From contig NZ_JNYV01000013.1 in assembly GCF_000717275.1 (NCBI RefSeq), positions 34,626-98,625 on the forward strand: DNA of 64,000 bases, in the 5' to 3' direction. The DNA is from Kitasatospora arboriphila. Lineage in GTDB: Bacteria > Actinomycetota > Actinomycetes > Mycobacteriales > Mycobacteriaceae. The translations under genes and the position numbers were made by a program. Shown here in pieces: positions 42,290 through 51,237 of the stretch; the first letter of the stretch is position 1; each line of letters starts with the position of its first letter. The notes under the pieces were generated by a model. That model made no database searches and had not been told where the DNA came from. It saw nothing but the letters and a program-made list of their open reading frames with translations.

Positions 42290-43504
42290 ATGAGCCAGGT
42301 ACTCGGGATTTCGATCACCGACCTGGAGATCGCCTCGGTGGTCGCCGATTCCGGCACCGGTGAGGTCTTGGCCCGCAACTTCGTGGAGTTGACGGGCCCT
42401 TCTCCTGAGATCGCCTTCGACGCGATCTATCAGTTGGTCGAGTCAGCACCCATCACGCCATCGGCGATCACCATCGCATGCTCCGACAGCGGAATGCAGT
42501 TGGCGATCGACGACATCCTCGCTGCGAAGGTCGTGCCCGACTTCATCCTGCCGCCGAACCCGGCAAATTCTTCGGCCGGTCCGATCAAACCTGCGTGGTT
42601 CGCGCGCACGACCGTCGTCGGGACCCCACTCGCGTTCGCCGAGCTCGCGACCACTCAGTTCGGTTCACGCGGTGTTGTGGTGGTTGCCGACCTCGACACC
42701 ACCGGGGCCCTGTTCACCGGCCAGTCCGTCGCACTCATCGACACCTCGGCCCGCACGGTAGTAGGGGCCAGCGCGGTGTCCGGGTTCGGCGAACGGCTCC
42801 CGGTCACCGAGCCCGAGGGCGCGCAGACCCTCGCCGATGCGATCGCGGTCATCCCGAACCCCAGCAACGCCGTCCACGGAGTTGTGGTGGTTGGCCCGGG
42901 CGCTCAGGTTCCCGGCGTCGCGCCGTCGCTCGAATACGCCCTGCAATTGCCCGTACAGCTGGTGGACGATCCTCAGTACGCGGCCGCCGGTGGTGCGGCC
43001 ATGGTCGCCGCCGCCGCGGTCGGGCACAGTCGCGACAACAGTCGATGGGTGCTGCTCTCGGCGAGCGCCGGTGCCGCCCTGCTGCTGGCAGTCGGGGTGA
43101 TCATCGCGGTTGTGATGACCGGTGGCAGCAACAATCCCGAGACCGTGAGCGACGACAACTCCGTCACCGCCAAGTTCTCGAGCACCAGTACCACCACCCC
43201 TGTGACCACGTCGAAGGGGTTGTCGCGCATCTCGTCTCCGACGATCTCGGTGCCCGCAAGCAGCACTCGGACGATCCCGGCTCCGCCACCGGCGCCGCCG
43301 ACCACCATCACCCAGGCGCCGCCGCCGATCACCGTGACCCAGACGCCGCCGCCTGTGGTGACAACCACTACGACATCTGAGCCGCCAGAAGAGAGTAGTG
43401 AGGAGCCGGATCCGGATCCTCCGACAGACCCGTCGGGTTCGGTGAGCGTTCCAAGCTCACCGTCCGACGCGAACATCCCGGGTGGCGGGCCGCCTCAGCC
43501 CTAG
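42290..43504 (+). CDS. actin/Hsp70-like membrane protein with Pro/Thr-rich tail
   Basis: 404-aa protein. Residues 1-240 look like a degenerate ASKHA fold: MSQVLGISITDLEIASVV as a phosphate-1-like opening, VVVVADLDTTGALF where DLGGGT would be, VHGVVVVGPGAQVP as an adenosine-like turn, and LPVQLVDDPQYAAAGGAAMV as in Hsp70 C-lobes. Catalytic residues are poorly kept. One membrane helix follows (about 254-276), then a 128-residue Pro/Thr/Ser tail outside. It resembles mycobacterial DUF7159-type proteins. It is 82 bp after hspR and may be read from the dnaK transcript. Ends with TAG in a CTAG shared with the convergent gene. Confidence 0.75.
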   Translation: MSQVLGISITDLEIASVVADSGTGEVLARNFVELTGPSPEIAFDAIYQLVESAPITPSAITIACSDSGMQLAIDDILAAKVVPDFILPPNPANSSAGPIKPAWFARTTVVGTPLAFAELATTQFGSRGVVVVADLDTTGALFTGQSVALIDTSARTVVGASAVSGFGERLPVTEPEGAQTLADAIAVIPNPSNAVHGVVVVGPGAQVPGVAPSLEYALQLPVQLVDDPQYAAAGGAAMVAAAAVGHSRDNSRWVLLSASAGAALLLAVGVIIAVVMTGGSNNPETVSDDNSVTAKFSSTSTTTPVTTSKGLSRISSPTISVPASSTRTIPAPPPAPPTTITQAPPPITVTQTPPPVVTTTTTSEPPEESSEEPDPDPPTDPSGSVSVPSSPSDANIPGGGPPQP

Positions 43505-44700
43505 ACCGGGTCGTGCTGCATCAAGCTCGCTCGGATGCCCGCGATGAGCAACCGTCTTCGGGTGGTGGCCAGCATCTCCGGTGAACCCGCGAGCAGCACT
43601 TGATGATCGGTCCAGTCGCGGTCATAGCCGAGTACTGCGTCGGCGAGTTGGCCCTGCATCCGTTCCAGTTCGATCGTCTGTTCGTGCTCGCTCGGGGTGC
43701 TCCACCAGGGATCGGTCTCGTCCTCCACCACGGTGGTGATGGTGAGCCACGGGTTGGTCGCCGCGATCTGCCACAAGAACGACAGATCGTAGAGATCGGC
43801 CGGGTACCGCGCACCGTAGAACAGGTGCACATGCGGCGCGTCGACCCGCCGTGCGAGTTCGATGATCATCGCCCGCAGGGGTGCGAGCCCGGTTCCGCCC
43901 GCGATCATCAACACGTCGCGGTCGGGCATCAGGTGCAGGGTCCCGTGGTTCTGCGCGAACGTCCACACGTCGCCGACCTGGGTTTCGGTGACTATCGAGT
44001 TGCTCACCGAGCCGCCCGGAACGGCTCGGACGTGGAACTCCAGCTCACCGGCGGGGTTGGCGGGGATGGACGGCGAGAGATGGCGCCATATCCGCGGCCA
44101 CTGGGGTATCTGCACTTCGAGGTACTGGCCGGCCGAGTAGGTCAGCGGTGTACGGCTGAGCAGCCGCACGATGGCCAGGTCGCGGGACAGCCGGTACTTC
44201 TCGACGACCGTCGCCTGCCAGGTGGCAGGACCCTTCGCCGAATGTGCGGCGCCCCGCATCACCCCCGTGGTGAGCATCAGCGCCTGCGACACCACATTCG
44301 CGTACTCCTCGTCCCATTGCGGGCCCATCGTCGCAGCGATCTCACGGGTCAGCGCCACGAGGAATTGCTGGTAGTGCTCCTCGGTGACCCCGAACTTGCG
44401 GTGGTCGCGGCCGAGCTGCCCGAGGAAGTCCAGCAGATGGGGATGGCTGCTGCTGTCGGGGACGGTTTCGAGTACGTAGTCGATGACCCGGAACAGGGTC
44501 GCTCGCTGATGGGCCATGTTCGCCGGGAAGAGGTCGCGCAGTTCGGGGTTCATCGCGAACAGGCGCAGATAGAAGTTCGCGGTGAACCGGTCGGCATCTC
44601 GTCCCAGCACATCGCGCACCTGCAAGAGCACATGCCGTGTATGGGTACCCACGCCGCGTCGGCCTTCCCTCATCGCGCTGCGAACAACGCCTGTCAGCAT
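43501..44700 (-). CDS. flavohaemoglobin-type globin-FAD/NAD oxidoreductase
   Basis: 399-aa fusion. Residues about 15-150 are a globin (FTANFYLRLFAMNPELRDLFP; proximal His region GRDHRKFGVTEEHYQQF). A flavin domain follows in which the usual RxYS motif is replaced by WRHLSPS, then an NAD domain with MIAGGTGLAPLRAMI and LLAGSPEML. The altered flavin motif and mycobacterial relatives such as Rv0385 point to the type II flavohaemoglobins, whose role is not simple NO dioxygenation. ATG at 44700 with GGAAG 6 nt upstream; longer readings cross the divergent promoter. Divergent from an amidohydrolase gene. Confidence 0.88.
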   Translation of the reverse strand: MLTGVVRSAMREGRRGVGTHTRHVLLQVRDVLGRDADRFTANFYLRLFAMNPELRDLFPANMAHQRATLFRVIDYVLETVPDSSSHPHLLDFLGQLGRDHRKFGVTEEHYQQFLVALTREIAATMGPQWDEEYANVVSQALMLTTGVMRGAAHSAKGPATWQATVVEKYRLSRDLAIVRLLSRTPLTYSAGQYLEVQIPQWPRIWRHLSPSIPANPAGELEFHVRAVPGGSVSNSIVTETQVGDVWTFAQNHGTLHLMPDRDVLMIAGGTGLAPLRAMIIELARRVDAPHVHLFYGARYPADLYDLSFLWQIAATNPWLTITTVVEDETDPWWSTPSEHEQTIELERMQGQLADAVLGYDRDWTDHQVLLAGSPEMLATTRRRLLIAGIRASLMQHDPV

Positions 44701-44711
44701 AGATACTTCCG

Positions 44712-44740
44712 CGACAGACCGTATTTTATTGTCTCGCGTT
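44712..44740. promoter_or_regulatory. AT-cored inverted repeat between flavohaemoglobin and amidohydrolase genes
   Basis: CGCGACA (44712-44718) and TGTCTCGCG (44732-44740) nearly mirror each other around an A/T-rich core that includes TATTTTATT, unusual in this GC-rich DNA. It lies 12 bp upstream of the flavohaemoglobin start. Could be a promoter or a repressor site; no known consensus matched with confidence. Confidence 0.3.
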
Positions 44741-44816
44741 CCGCGCAGGAATGGATTGTCGCATTCGGTCGCGAACTTGCGATCGGTGTGCGTACAACGC
44801 TGGGTACAGTCATTCC

Positions 44817-45971
44817 ATGGCAAAAGGACGGGCAGAGGACTCTGCGCGATCCGAAGGGGATACGCGTTTGTCCGGTGGGGCACTGCTGGGGATCGTCCCC
44901 GGCGTCATCGACACGCACATTCACCAGTGGGATCCGCTTCGGACCCCGCGTGAGGCAGCGAAGCGCACCCGCATCTACCGGGCGGCGCCGGTCCTGGGCA
45001 AGGCCATCTTCCGGTACGCCGTTGCCCAGCGCGACCGCGAACTCGTGCTCGACCCCAAGTTCGTCACCCGGCCGTATCTGCCCAAGCATTACTACGCCGA
45101 CGCCGCCAAGGTGGTGCCGCTGACCGGTGTTCCGGTGGAGTCCGTGGTGCACATGCAGGCCGACTGGCGCACGGACGATCCGATGGCTGCCGCTGCCGAG
45201 ACACGCTGGGTCACCAGCCTGCCGTTCGGTCAGGAAGGCGCTCCGGAGCTCGGTGCGGTGATCGCCAGGGGTGATCCGCGCAGCCCCGAGTTCGGGCAGC
45301 TGCTGGACATGCATCTGGAGATCAGTGAACTGGTCCGCGGGATCCGGTGCATGGCAGCGTGGCACCCCGACCCCAAGGTGCGCAGCTGGGCCGACACCGA
45401 CGGGGTGTTCGCGTCGGCGGACTTCCTCGAAGGGTTCGGCGCCCTCGCCGATCGCAAGCTGATCTTCGAGGCGTGGGTGTACTCCCATCAACTGCGCGAT
45501 GTACGGACGCTGGCACGCGAGTACCCGGACACCACCATCGTGCTGAACCATCTGGGCACCCCGGTGGGTCTGTTCGGGCCGATGGGCCAGAGCACCGGTC
45601 ACACGGCCGCCCAGCGTCACGAGCTGATGCGCGCGTGGCGTGAGGACATCAGCGCAGTTGCCCAGTGCCGCAATGTGATCGCCAAGCTGTCGGGCATCGC
45701 TTTCCCGTTGCTCGGTTACGGACACCAGCGGTCGGGCAACATCGGCACCCAGCAGACACTGACGAACATGACCGGACCGCTTCTCGAACATGCGGTGTCG
45801 GTGTTCGGCCCGGATCGCCTCATGTTCGGGTCCAATTTCCCGGCCGACAAGCCGAACGCCTCGATGGCAACCATCGTCGGCACCCAGCTCGACGTGCTCG
45901 CCCCCTACGGGGAAGACCTGCTGCGCAAGGCATTTCGCGACAATGCCCGCCGGGTGTACTCGATCGACTGA
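44817..45971 (+). CDS. amidohydrolase-family TIM-barrel protein
   Basis: 384-aa metal-dependent hydrolase or decarboxylase of the amidohydrolase-2 group. The metal motif HxH appears in GVIDTHIHQWDPL; later barrel-end residues are in VVHMQADWR, MAAWHPDPK, VLNHLGTP and FGSNFPADK (the last Asp). Relatives act on lactones or aromatic acids (e.g. ACMS decarboxylase type); the substrate is not evident. ATG at 44817. Its stop TGA abuts the stop of the convergent flavoprotein gene. Confidence 0.87.
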   Translation: MAKGRAEDSARSEGDTRLSGGALLGIVPGVIDTHIHQWDPLRTPREAAKRTRIYRAAPVLGKAIFRYAVAQRDRELVLDPKFVTRPYLPKHYYADAAKVVPLTGVPVESVVHMQADWRTDDPMAAAAETRWVTSLPFGQEGAPELGAVIARGDPRSPEFGQLLDMHLEISELVRGIRCMAAWHPDPKVRSWADTDGVFASADFLEGFGALADRKLIFEAWVYSHQLRDVRTLAREYPDTTIVLNHLGTPVGLFGPMGQSTGHTAAQRHELMRAWREDISAVAQCRNVIAKLSGIAFPLLGYGHQRSGNIGTQQTLTNMTGPLLEHAVSVFGPDRLMFGSNFPADKPNASMATIVGTQLDVLAPYGEDLLRKAFRDNARRVYSID

Positions 45972-47702
45972 TCAGTGACTGGGCGGCAGGTTGGCCAGCC
46001 GTAGTTGCGACAACCTGTCGTGCACCAACGGCACGGACGACGCCCCTTCGCCGCTGGCCGAGGCCACGCGCTTCATGGATCCGCTGCGAACGTCGCCGAC
46101 CGCGAAGATCCCGGGGACGCTGGTCTCGAGGAATGCCGGGGGCACGCCGTCCACCCAGAGCTCTTTCGGCACGGACCGTCCGGTCAGCAAGAAGCCGTGG
46201 TCGTCGCGGGCGACCTGCGCGGGGATCCAGTCGCAGGTGGGGGCTGCACCGAGCAGTAGGAACAGTCCGGCGGCCTCGACCCGTTCGGGTGTGCGGGTTC
46301 TGTTGTCGCACAGCGTGAGCCATTCCAGGTGGCCGTCGCCACCGCCGTCGATCACCTCGGTGTACCCGCGGACGGTGATGCGCGGGTTGGCCTGGATCTC
46401 ACGGATCAGGTAGTCCGACATGGTTTCTGCGAGACCGTCGCGCCGCACCGCGATGGTGACCGCATCGGCGAAACGTGACAGGTGCATGGCCGCCTGGCCT
46501 GCCGAGTTGCCGCCACCGACCACCACGACGTGTTTGCCGGTCATCTCGCGGGCCGCGCTGGTGGCTGCGCCGTAGTAGACCCCGGCGCCGACAAGATCTT
46601 CGATGCCACGCACCCCGAATCGGCGGTAGGCCACGCCGGTCGCGATCACGATGGTGCGGGCACAGATCTTGGCGTCATCCACCCGGACGTGGTGATGGTC
46701 GGTACCCACCTCGATGCTCGTGGCGCCGCGACCACTGAAGAACTGGGCCCCGAACCGGCTCGCCTGGATGCGGGCGCGCTGGGCCAGTCGCATACCGGAG
46801 ATGCCCCTGGGGAAGCCGAGATAGTTCTTGATCATCGAGCTGGTTCCCGCCTGACCTCCGATCGCGCCGGATTCGAGCACTGTGGTGGACAGACCTTCGG
46901 ATGCGCCGTACACGGCAGCGGCGAGGCCCGCCGGCCCTGCGCCCAGCACCACAACGTCGGAGACGGTGCCGTCGGGGATGCTGTCCGCCGAACCGTAAAC
47001 CGATTCGGCCACCTGCGCGAGAGTCGGCCGCGACAGTGGTGGGCGCCCGGCGCGGGAGAGGATGGGAAACTCGGCCTTGCCTTCGACCGAAGCGAGCAGG
47101 GCCCGTCCCGCAAGCGATTCGGGACTATGGATCTGGACGGGCATACCCATCCGGTCCAGGAAGTCGCGGATCGCGGAGAGTTCGGATGATGGTCCGTCGG
47201 TGACGATCTGGATGAAGGCGACCTCGGGTGCGGCCACCGACCAGCCCCAGTCGGACAGGTACTCGACGATCGCGGTGTGGAACTCCTCGTCGCGTTGTCC
47301 CTGGGGGATGGCGAGGTAGGTGTCGTACTTGCCCGCGGAGATCTCGCCGCGCAGGTCGTCGAACGAGGTGCCGAACTTGCTGGCCGGGATCAGGGCGATG
47401 CGCCGCGCGGTGGGCACCAGGTACCGCATCTTGTGCAGCAGCCGGGACCCGTCCCAACCCTCTTCGAACGCGGACAGTTCGGAAACGATGAGCGCCACCG
47501 GGACGTTCTGCGCGAGCAGCGTTTTGACGGTGTCGATGGCGGCTGCGGCGGTTTCGGTGAAGACGACGGAGTAGTCGCGACCGTAGCGGCTGCGGATCTC
47601 GTCGACGATGGTGTTGCGGTTGTCTTCGGTGACCACCAACACGATGGCGGGGGTCAGTCGGTCGTCGGGGCCCAGATCTTCTTCAGGTGCAAATGCGCTC
47701 AC
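45972..47702 (-). CDS. thioredoxin-reductase-like flavoprotein with receiver-like N-terminus
   Basis: 576-aa protein. Residues 15-140 resemble a response-regulator receiver, but the phospho-acceptor strand reads LIVSELS, with no Asp. Residues 250-576 are a TrxB-like flavoprotein: VVVLGAGPAGLAAAVYGASEG, VVVVGGGNSAGQAAMHLS and FAVGDVRSGSMKRVASASGEG. The redox CxxC of thioredoxin reductase is absent: the stretch is GGQAGTSSMIKNYLGFP. Fused receiver/TrxR-like proteins occur widely, but without the disulfide this one must have another reaction, perhaps direct NAD(P)H oxidation or ferredoxin/flavin transfer. Convergent with the amidohydrolase, divergent from a luciferase-like monooxygenase. Confidence 0.87.
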   Translation of the reverse strand: MSAFAPEEDLGPDDRLTPAIVLVVTEDNRNTIVDEIRSRYGRDYSVVFTETAAAAIDTVKTLLAQNVPVALIVSELSAFEEGWDGSRLLHKMRYLVPTARRIALIPASKFGTSFDDLRGEISAGKYDTYLAIPQGQRDEEFHTAIVEYLSDWGWSVAAPEVAFIQIVTDGPSSELSAIRDFLDRMGMPVQIHSPESLAGRALLASVEGKAEFPILSRAGRPPLSRPTLAQVAESVYGSADSIPDGTVSDVVVLGAGPAGLAAAVYGASEGLSTTVLESGAIGGQAGTSSMIKNYLGFPRGISGMRLAQRARIQASRFGAQFFSGRGATSIEVGTDHHHVRVDDAKICARTIVIATGVAYRRFGVRGIEDLVGAGVYYGAATSAAREMTGKHVVVVGGGNSAGQAAMHLSRFADAVTIAVRRDGLAETMSDYLIREIQANPRITVRGYTEVIDGGGDGHLEWLTLCDNRTRTPERVEAAGLFLLLGAAPTCDWIPAQVARDDHGFLLTGRSVPKELWVDGVPPAFLETSVPGIFAVGDVRSGSMKRVASASGEGASSVPLVHDRLSQLRLANLPPSH

Positions 47703-47807
47703 CGGTCAAATTTAGTCGGTCATTCGGGCCAGCGTGATTCCAAGTGTTTCCCGCGGGGTCGGAGCTGCCCAGAATTGCCCTGCAACTGCCCGTGGAAGGT
47801 GTACCGA

Positions 47808-49229
47808 ATGACCCGCAAGATCCGGTTCAACGCGTTCGACATGAACTGCGTAGCCCACCAATCGCCAGGTATGTGGCGTCATCCCGACGACCGGTCGTGG
47901 GACTACAACACCCTCGACTACTGGGTTGACCTGGCGAAGGCGCTCGAGGGTGGCGGTTTCGACGGGCTGTTCATCGCCGACGTGCTGGGCACCTACGACG
48001 TGTACGCCGGCACCGACGAGGCGGCGATCCGCCAGGGCGCCCAGATCCCGGTGGCCGATCCGCTGTTGCTCGTCTCGGCGATGGCTCACGCCACCGAGCA
48101 CCTCGGGTTCGGCATCACGGCGGGCACCGGATTCGAGCATCCGTATCCCTTCGCCCGGCGGTTGTCCACGCTCGACCACCTGACGCGTGGCCGGATCGGT
48201 TGGAATGTCGTCACCGGCTATCTGCCCGCTGCGGCCCGCAACATGGGTGAGGTCGATCAGCTCGAACACGATGCCCGCTACGACCACGCCGACGAGTACC
48301 TCACCGTGCTCTACAAGTTGTGGGAAGGCTCGTGGGAACGGGATGCGGTGCGCCGCGACAAGGAGCACGGTGTGTTCGCCGATCCGGCGAAGGTCCACCA
48401 CATCGGCCACCGTGGTACGCATTTCAACGTTCCGGGTATCCACCTCCACGAGCCGTCGCCGCAGGGCTCACCGGTCATCTATCAGGCCGGGGCATCTCCC
48501 CGCGGAGTCAAGTTCGCAGCAGAGAACGCCGAGGCAATCTTCGTCGGGGCGCCCACCAAGGACATCCTGCGGACCCTCGTGGAGAACATCCGCGGACAGC
48601 TGGTGGCCGCAGGCCGCGATGCCTACGACGCCCGGATCTACACACTTCTGACGATCATCACCGACGAGACCGAAGAGGCCGCCCAGGCAAAAGCCGCGGA
48701 GTACCGCAGGTATGCCAGCGACGAGGGCGCCCTGGTGTTCATGTCGGGCTGGATGGGTATCGACCTGTCGCAATACGACCTCGACGAGCCGATCGGCAAC
48801 GTGCACAGCAACGCCATCCAGTCGGCGGTGGCCGCGTTCAGCCAGGCCTCCGATACGGGCAAGGAGTGGACCATCCGCGACATCGCGGCATGGGGTGGCA
48901 TCGGAGGGATGGGCCCCCTGTTGGTCGGTTCGGGCGAGAGCATCGCCGATCAGTTGCTCGAGTGGGCGAACGACACCGACGTCGACGGGTTCAATCTCGC
49001 CTATGCGGTCACCCCCGGAACGTTCACCGACGTCATCGAGCATGTGGTCCCCGCGCTGGAGGCACGCGGTGCCTACGACCGCGAGTACGTGCCGGGTACT
49101 CTGCGGCACAAGCTGTTCGGCAAAGGGGATCTGCTTCCCGACCATCACCGAGGCGCGAGCTTCCGGGTGGGTGGCCACAACTCCACAGTTGACGATTCTC
49201 TCCGTTTCGGAGCCGCCGCGCCTGCATGA
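47808..49229 (+). CDS. FMN-dependent monooxygenase, NtaA/SnaA/DszA family
   Basis: 473-aa luciferase-like flavin monooxygenase of the two-component class. Family stretches include MNCVAHQSPGMWRHP, FDGLFIADVLGTYDVY, RRLSTLDHLTRGRIGWNVVTGYL and HEPSPQGSPVIYQAGASPRG. Homologues oxidise nitrilotriacetate, pristinamycin II-A or dibenzothiophene sulfone using FMNH2 made by a separate reductase. No dedicated reductase gene is adjacent, so it may draw on a general one. ATG at 47808 with GGAAGG 8 nt upstream. Might assist sulphur or xenobiotic use; the substrate is unknown. Confidence 0.92.
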   Translation: MTRKIRFNAFDMNCVAHQSPGMWRHPDDRSWDYNTLDYWVDLAKALEGGGFDGLFIADVLGTYDVYAGTDEAAIRQGAQIPVADPLLLVSAMAHATEHLGFGITAGTGFEHPYPFARRLSTLDHLTRGRIGWNVVTGYLPAAARNMGEVDQLEHDARYDHADEYLTVLYKLWEGSWERDAVRRDKEHGVFADPAKVHHIGHRGTHFNVPGIHLHEPSPQGSPVIYQAGASPRGVKFAAENAEAIFVGAPTKDILRTLVENIRGQLVAAGRDAYDARIYTLLTIITDETEEAAQAKAAEYRRYASDEGALVFMSGWMGIDLSQYDLDEPIGNVHSNAIQSAVAAFSQASDTGKEWTIRDIAAWGGIGGMGPLLVGSGESIADQLLEWANDTDVDGFNLAYAVTPGTFTDVIEHVVPALEARGAYDREYVPGTLRHKLFGKGDLLPDHHRGASFRVGGHNSTVDDSLRFGAAAPA

Positions 49230-49375
49230 CCGACCAATGAACTCAAATCTCTGAACTGAAATTGGTAGCGATCGAAAACCGGATCTCAACGACACCCCAA
49301 ATGTGCTTTGACATGCCATGATTCGGGAGAGGTCGCCGATTTGGCGAGACACCATCAAGCAAGGAGTGGTCGGTC

Positions 49376-49759
49376 ATGTGGGATTCATTCTGGGATTTCA
49401 TCTGGTACACCGTGGTGATATTTGCGTTCATCGCGTATTTGATGATTCTCTTCAACGTTCTCTCGGATTTGTTTCGTGATCACAAGACCTCGGGGCTGGT
49501 CAAGGCCGTTTGGATCATCTTCTTGATCCTGCTGCCGTACATCACGGTGTTCGTCTACCTGATCGCCCGCGGTCGCGGGATGGCCGAACGTGCGGCAGCG
49601 GCGCACGAGGCGGCGAGAAAACAAGCCGACAACTACATCAGGCAGGCGGCCGGAACGTCGCCCGCAGACCAGATCGCCCAGGCCAAGGCGCTTTTGGCAG
49701 ACGGCACCATCGACCAGAACGAGTTCGAACAGCTGAAGACCAAAGCGCTCAGTTCCTGA
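49376..49759 (+). CDS. small membrane protein with C-terminal SHOCT domain
   Basis: 127-aa protein with two N-terminal membrane helices (FIWYTVVIFAFIAYLMILF and AVWIIFLILLPYITVFVYLI, like the cardiolipin-synthase N domain) and a C-terminal SHOCT motif, DQIAQAKALLADGTIDQNEFEQLKTKAL. SHOCT domains are small oligomerisation modules of uncertain role. ATG preceded by AAGGAG. The 146-bp region upstream is notably A/T-rich for this genome and presumably holds its promoter. Confidence 0.88.
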   Translation: MWDSFWDFIWYTVVIFAFIAYLMILFNVLSDLFRDHKTSGLVKAVWIIFLILLPYITVFVYLIARGRGMAERAAAAHEAARKQADNYIRQAAGTSPADQIAQAKALLADGTIDQNEFEQLKTKALSS

Positions 49760-49800
49760 TCCGGGGTTCTTGATCCGGGCTGCCGTAGGGCTCGGTGTCG

Positions 49801-50400
49801 TCAGGCGTTGGCGACACCGAGTCCCATGCCGAGCATGATCAGGAGCGCGCCGTTCGCGCAATTCCAACGCCGCCGGATCACGTCGCGCCGCAAAGGCCCC
49901 GACAGACGCCTTCCGGCCATCACGACCCCGACATAGACGACAATTCCGAAGACGACGTCGACCAGCCCCAGAATGGCTAGTTCATGTGGCAGTGATGCCG
50001 TGCCGGTGGCGAATTGGGGAAGCACACCGGTGACGAAAACGATCGCTTTCGGATTGAGCAGATTGGTCCCGAGGGCATTGCGAAACGCTGTTGCCGGGGA
50101 CGCCGCATCACGATCGCGGGAATCACGGCGAACGATCAGACCGACTCCGAGATAGCACAGGTAGATGGCACCGAGTATCTGGATGATGGTGAGTGCCACG
50201 GGCGCACGCGCCACGAGAAAACTGACCCCGGTCACCGCGAGGACAATGTGTACGGACAGACCCGTCTGAGCTCCGGCGAGTGCGAGCAGCCCGTCGCGGC
50301 GATTCTCTGTGGACCACCGCAAGATCAGCAGGAAGTCGGGCCCGGGCACCACGTAGGCGACAGTCAGTACCGCGAGATAGCCCAACCAGTCGATCGTCAC
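49801..50400 (-). CDS. LysE/RhtB-family amino-acid exporter
   Basis: 199-aa inner-membrane exporter with about six helices. Family marks: VAYVVPGPDFLLILRWSTENRRDGLLALAGAQTG at the start (the GPxP-like loop) and FRNALGTNLLNPKAIVFVTGVLPQF in the middle. Exports amino acids or related metabolites. The GTG start overlaps the stop of the CGNR gene (GTGA, 50397-50400), so the two are translated together and the regulator may control export. Confidence 0.9.
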   Translation of the reverse strand: MTIDWLGYLAVLTVAYVVPGPDFLLILRWSTENRRDGLLALAGAQTGLSVHIVLAVTGVSFLVARAPVALTIIQILGAIYLCYLGVGLIVRRDSRDRDAASPATAFRNALGTNLLNPKAIVFVTGVLPQFATGTASLPHELAILGLVDVVFGIVVYVGVVMAGRRLSGPLRRDVIRRRWNCANGALLIMLGMGLGVANA

Positions 50401-50969
50401 CGTGGATCGTTGCGGCGATGACGATGCCGATCGACCCGCGCCCGGTTGCCGCATCCCGGACTGCACCAGCGTTGGTTGGGCCGCGCCCGGTGGAAGAACT
50501 GACCGCAGGCGGGGGCATGACAGACCGCGAGGTTGGCGAGGTCATCGCGCGCGATGAGGTCGACCACTGCGGCCGCTGCGTGACCCGTCAAAGCAAGCGT
50601 CGAATCGGGTTGCGCAACAACGTGTTCTGCTTCCCTCGTGTTGGCCGTGAGTAATCGGTGAACGGACGCTGCCCGCACCGTGTGGTTGATCTCGTCCACG
50701 GCATCGGCCGGCAGGGACTCTCCGGCCACAGCGCTGTGCAGGATGAGCAGGGCCGCGTCGCGAACAGACCGGAATCGCTCCAGGCAGTGTTCGTCGACGA
50801 CCTCGGGGCGGCGCATCGGTGCGGGCTCCACGTCGAGCCACCCGGCGAGATCGGCCGGCGTCGCGAGCAACTCGACCCGCCGTCCGTCCTCGATCCGGAC
50901 GGTGTTGGCAACATCGAGGGCCAGGTGATCCCCGAGCCACGGCCACTTCCGCTGCAACGTGTCATCCAT
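50397..50969 (-). CDS. CGNR zinc-finger (ABATE domain) regulator
   Basis: 190-aa protein with an N-terminal ABATE-type domain (LALDVANTVRIEDGRRVELL, LAGWLDVE) and a C-terminal CGNR zinc finger: CHAPACGQFFHRARPNQRWC then SPGCGNRARVDRHR, with four Cys ligands and an Arg/His-rich DNA-contact helix. Such proteins are presumed stress- or metabolite-linked transcription regulators. ATG at 50969. Translationally coupled to the LysE exporter. Confidence 0.9.
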   Translation of the reverse strand: MDDTLQRKWPWLGDHLALDVANTVRIEDGRRVELLATPADLAGWLDVEPAPMRRPEVVDEHCLERFRSVRDAALLILHSAVAGESLPADAVDEINHTVRAASVHRLLTANTREAEHVVAQPDSTLALTGHAAAAVVDLIARDDLANLAVCHAPACGQFFHRARPNQRWCSPGCGNRARVDRHRHRRNDPR

Positions 50970-51237
50970 GCCTGGAGATCGTGCCGATGAAATGGATAGG
51001 CTGTCAAAAACCATTACACGCCGTTCCGAAATGCGAGTGATGTCACGATTGCCGCCAACCGCTTCTGGGGTACTTGGCTGCTGAGGATGTAGGGAACAAG
51101 CGATTCAGACGCTCCAATACCGGGGCATGCCGCCGCGGATCACGTGCTGGTTCGGTGTCGCGGGTTCCGGGAGTGTCTACAGACGTAGGCCGAGAACATC
51201 GATCGTGGCATTCACGGTCCTGACGAACGGTGATCAC

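Noticed and set aside
47277..47807. Extension of the NtaA-like monooxygenase upstream to 47277
   Set aside because: It would run through the opposing flavoprotein gene and its promoter; homology to the family begins at 47808, which has a good ribosome site.
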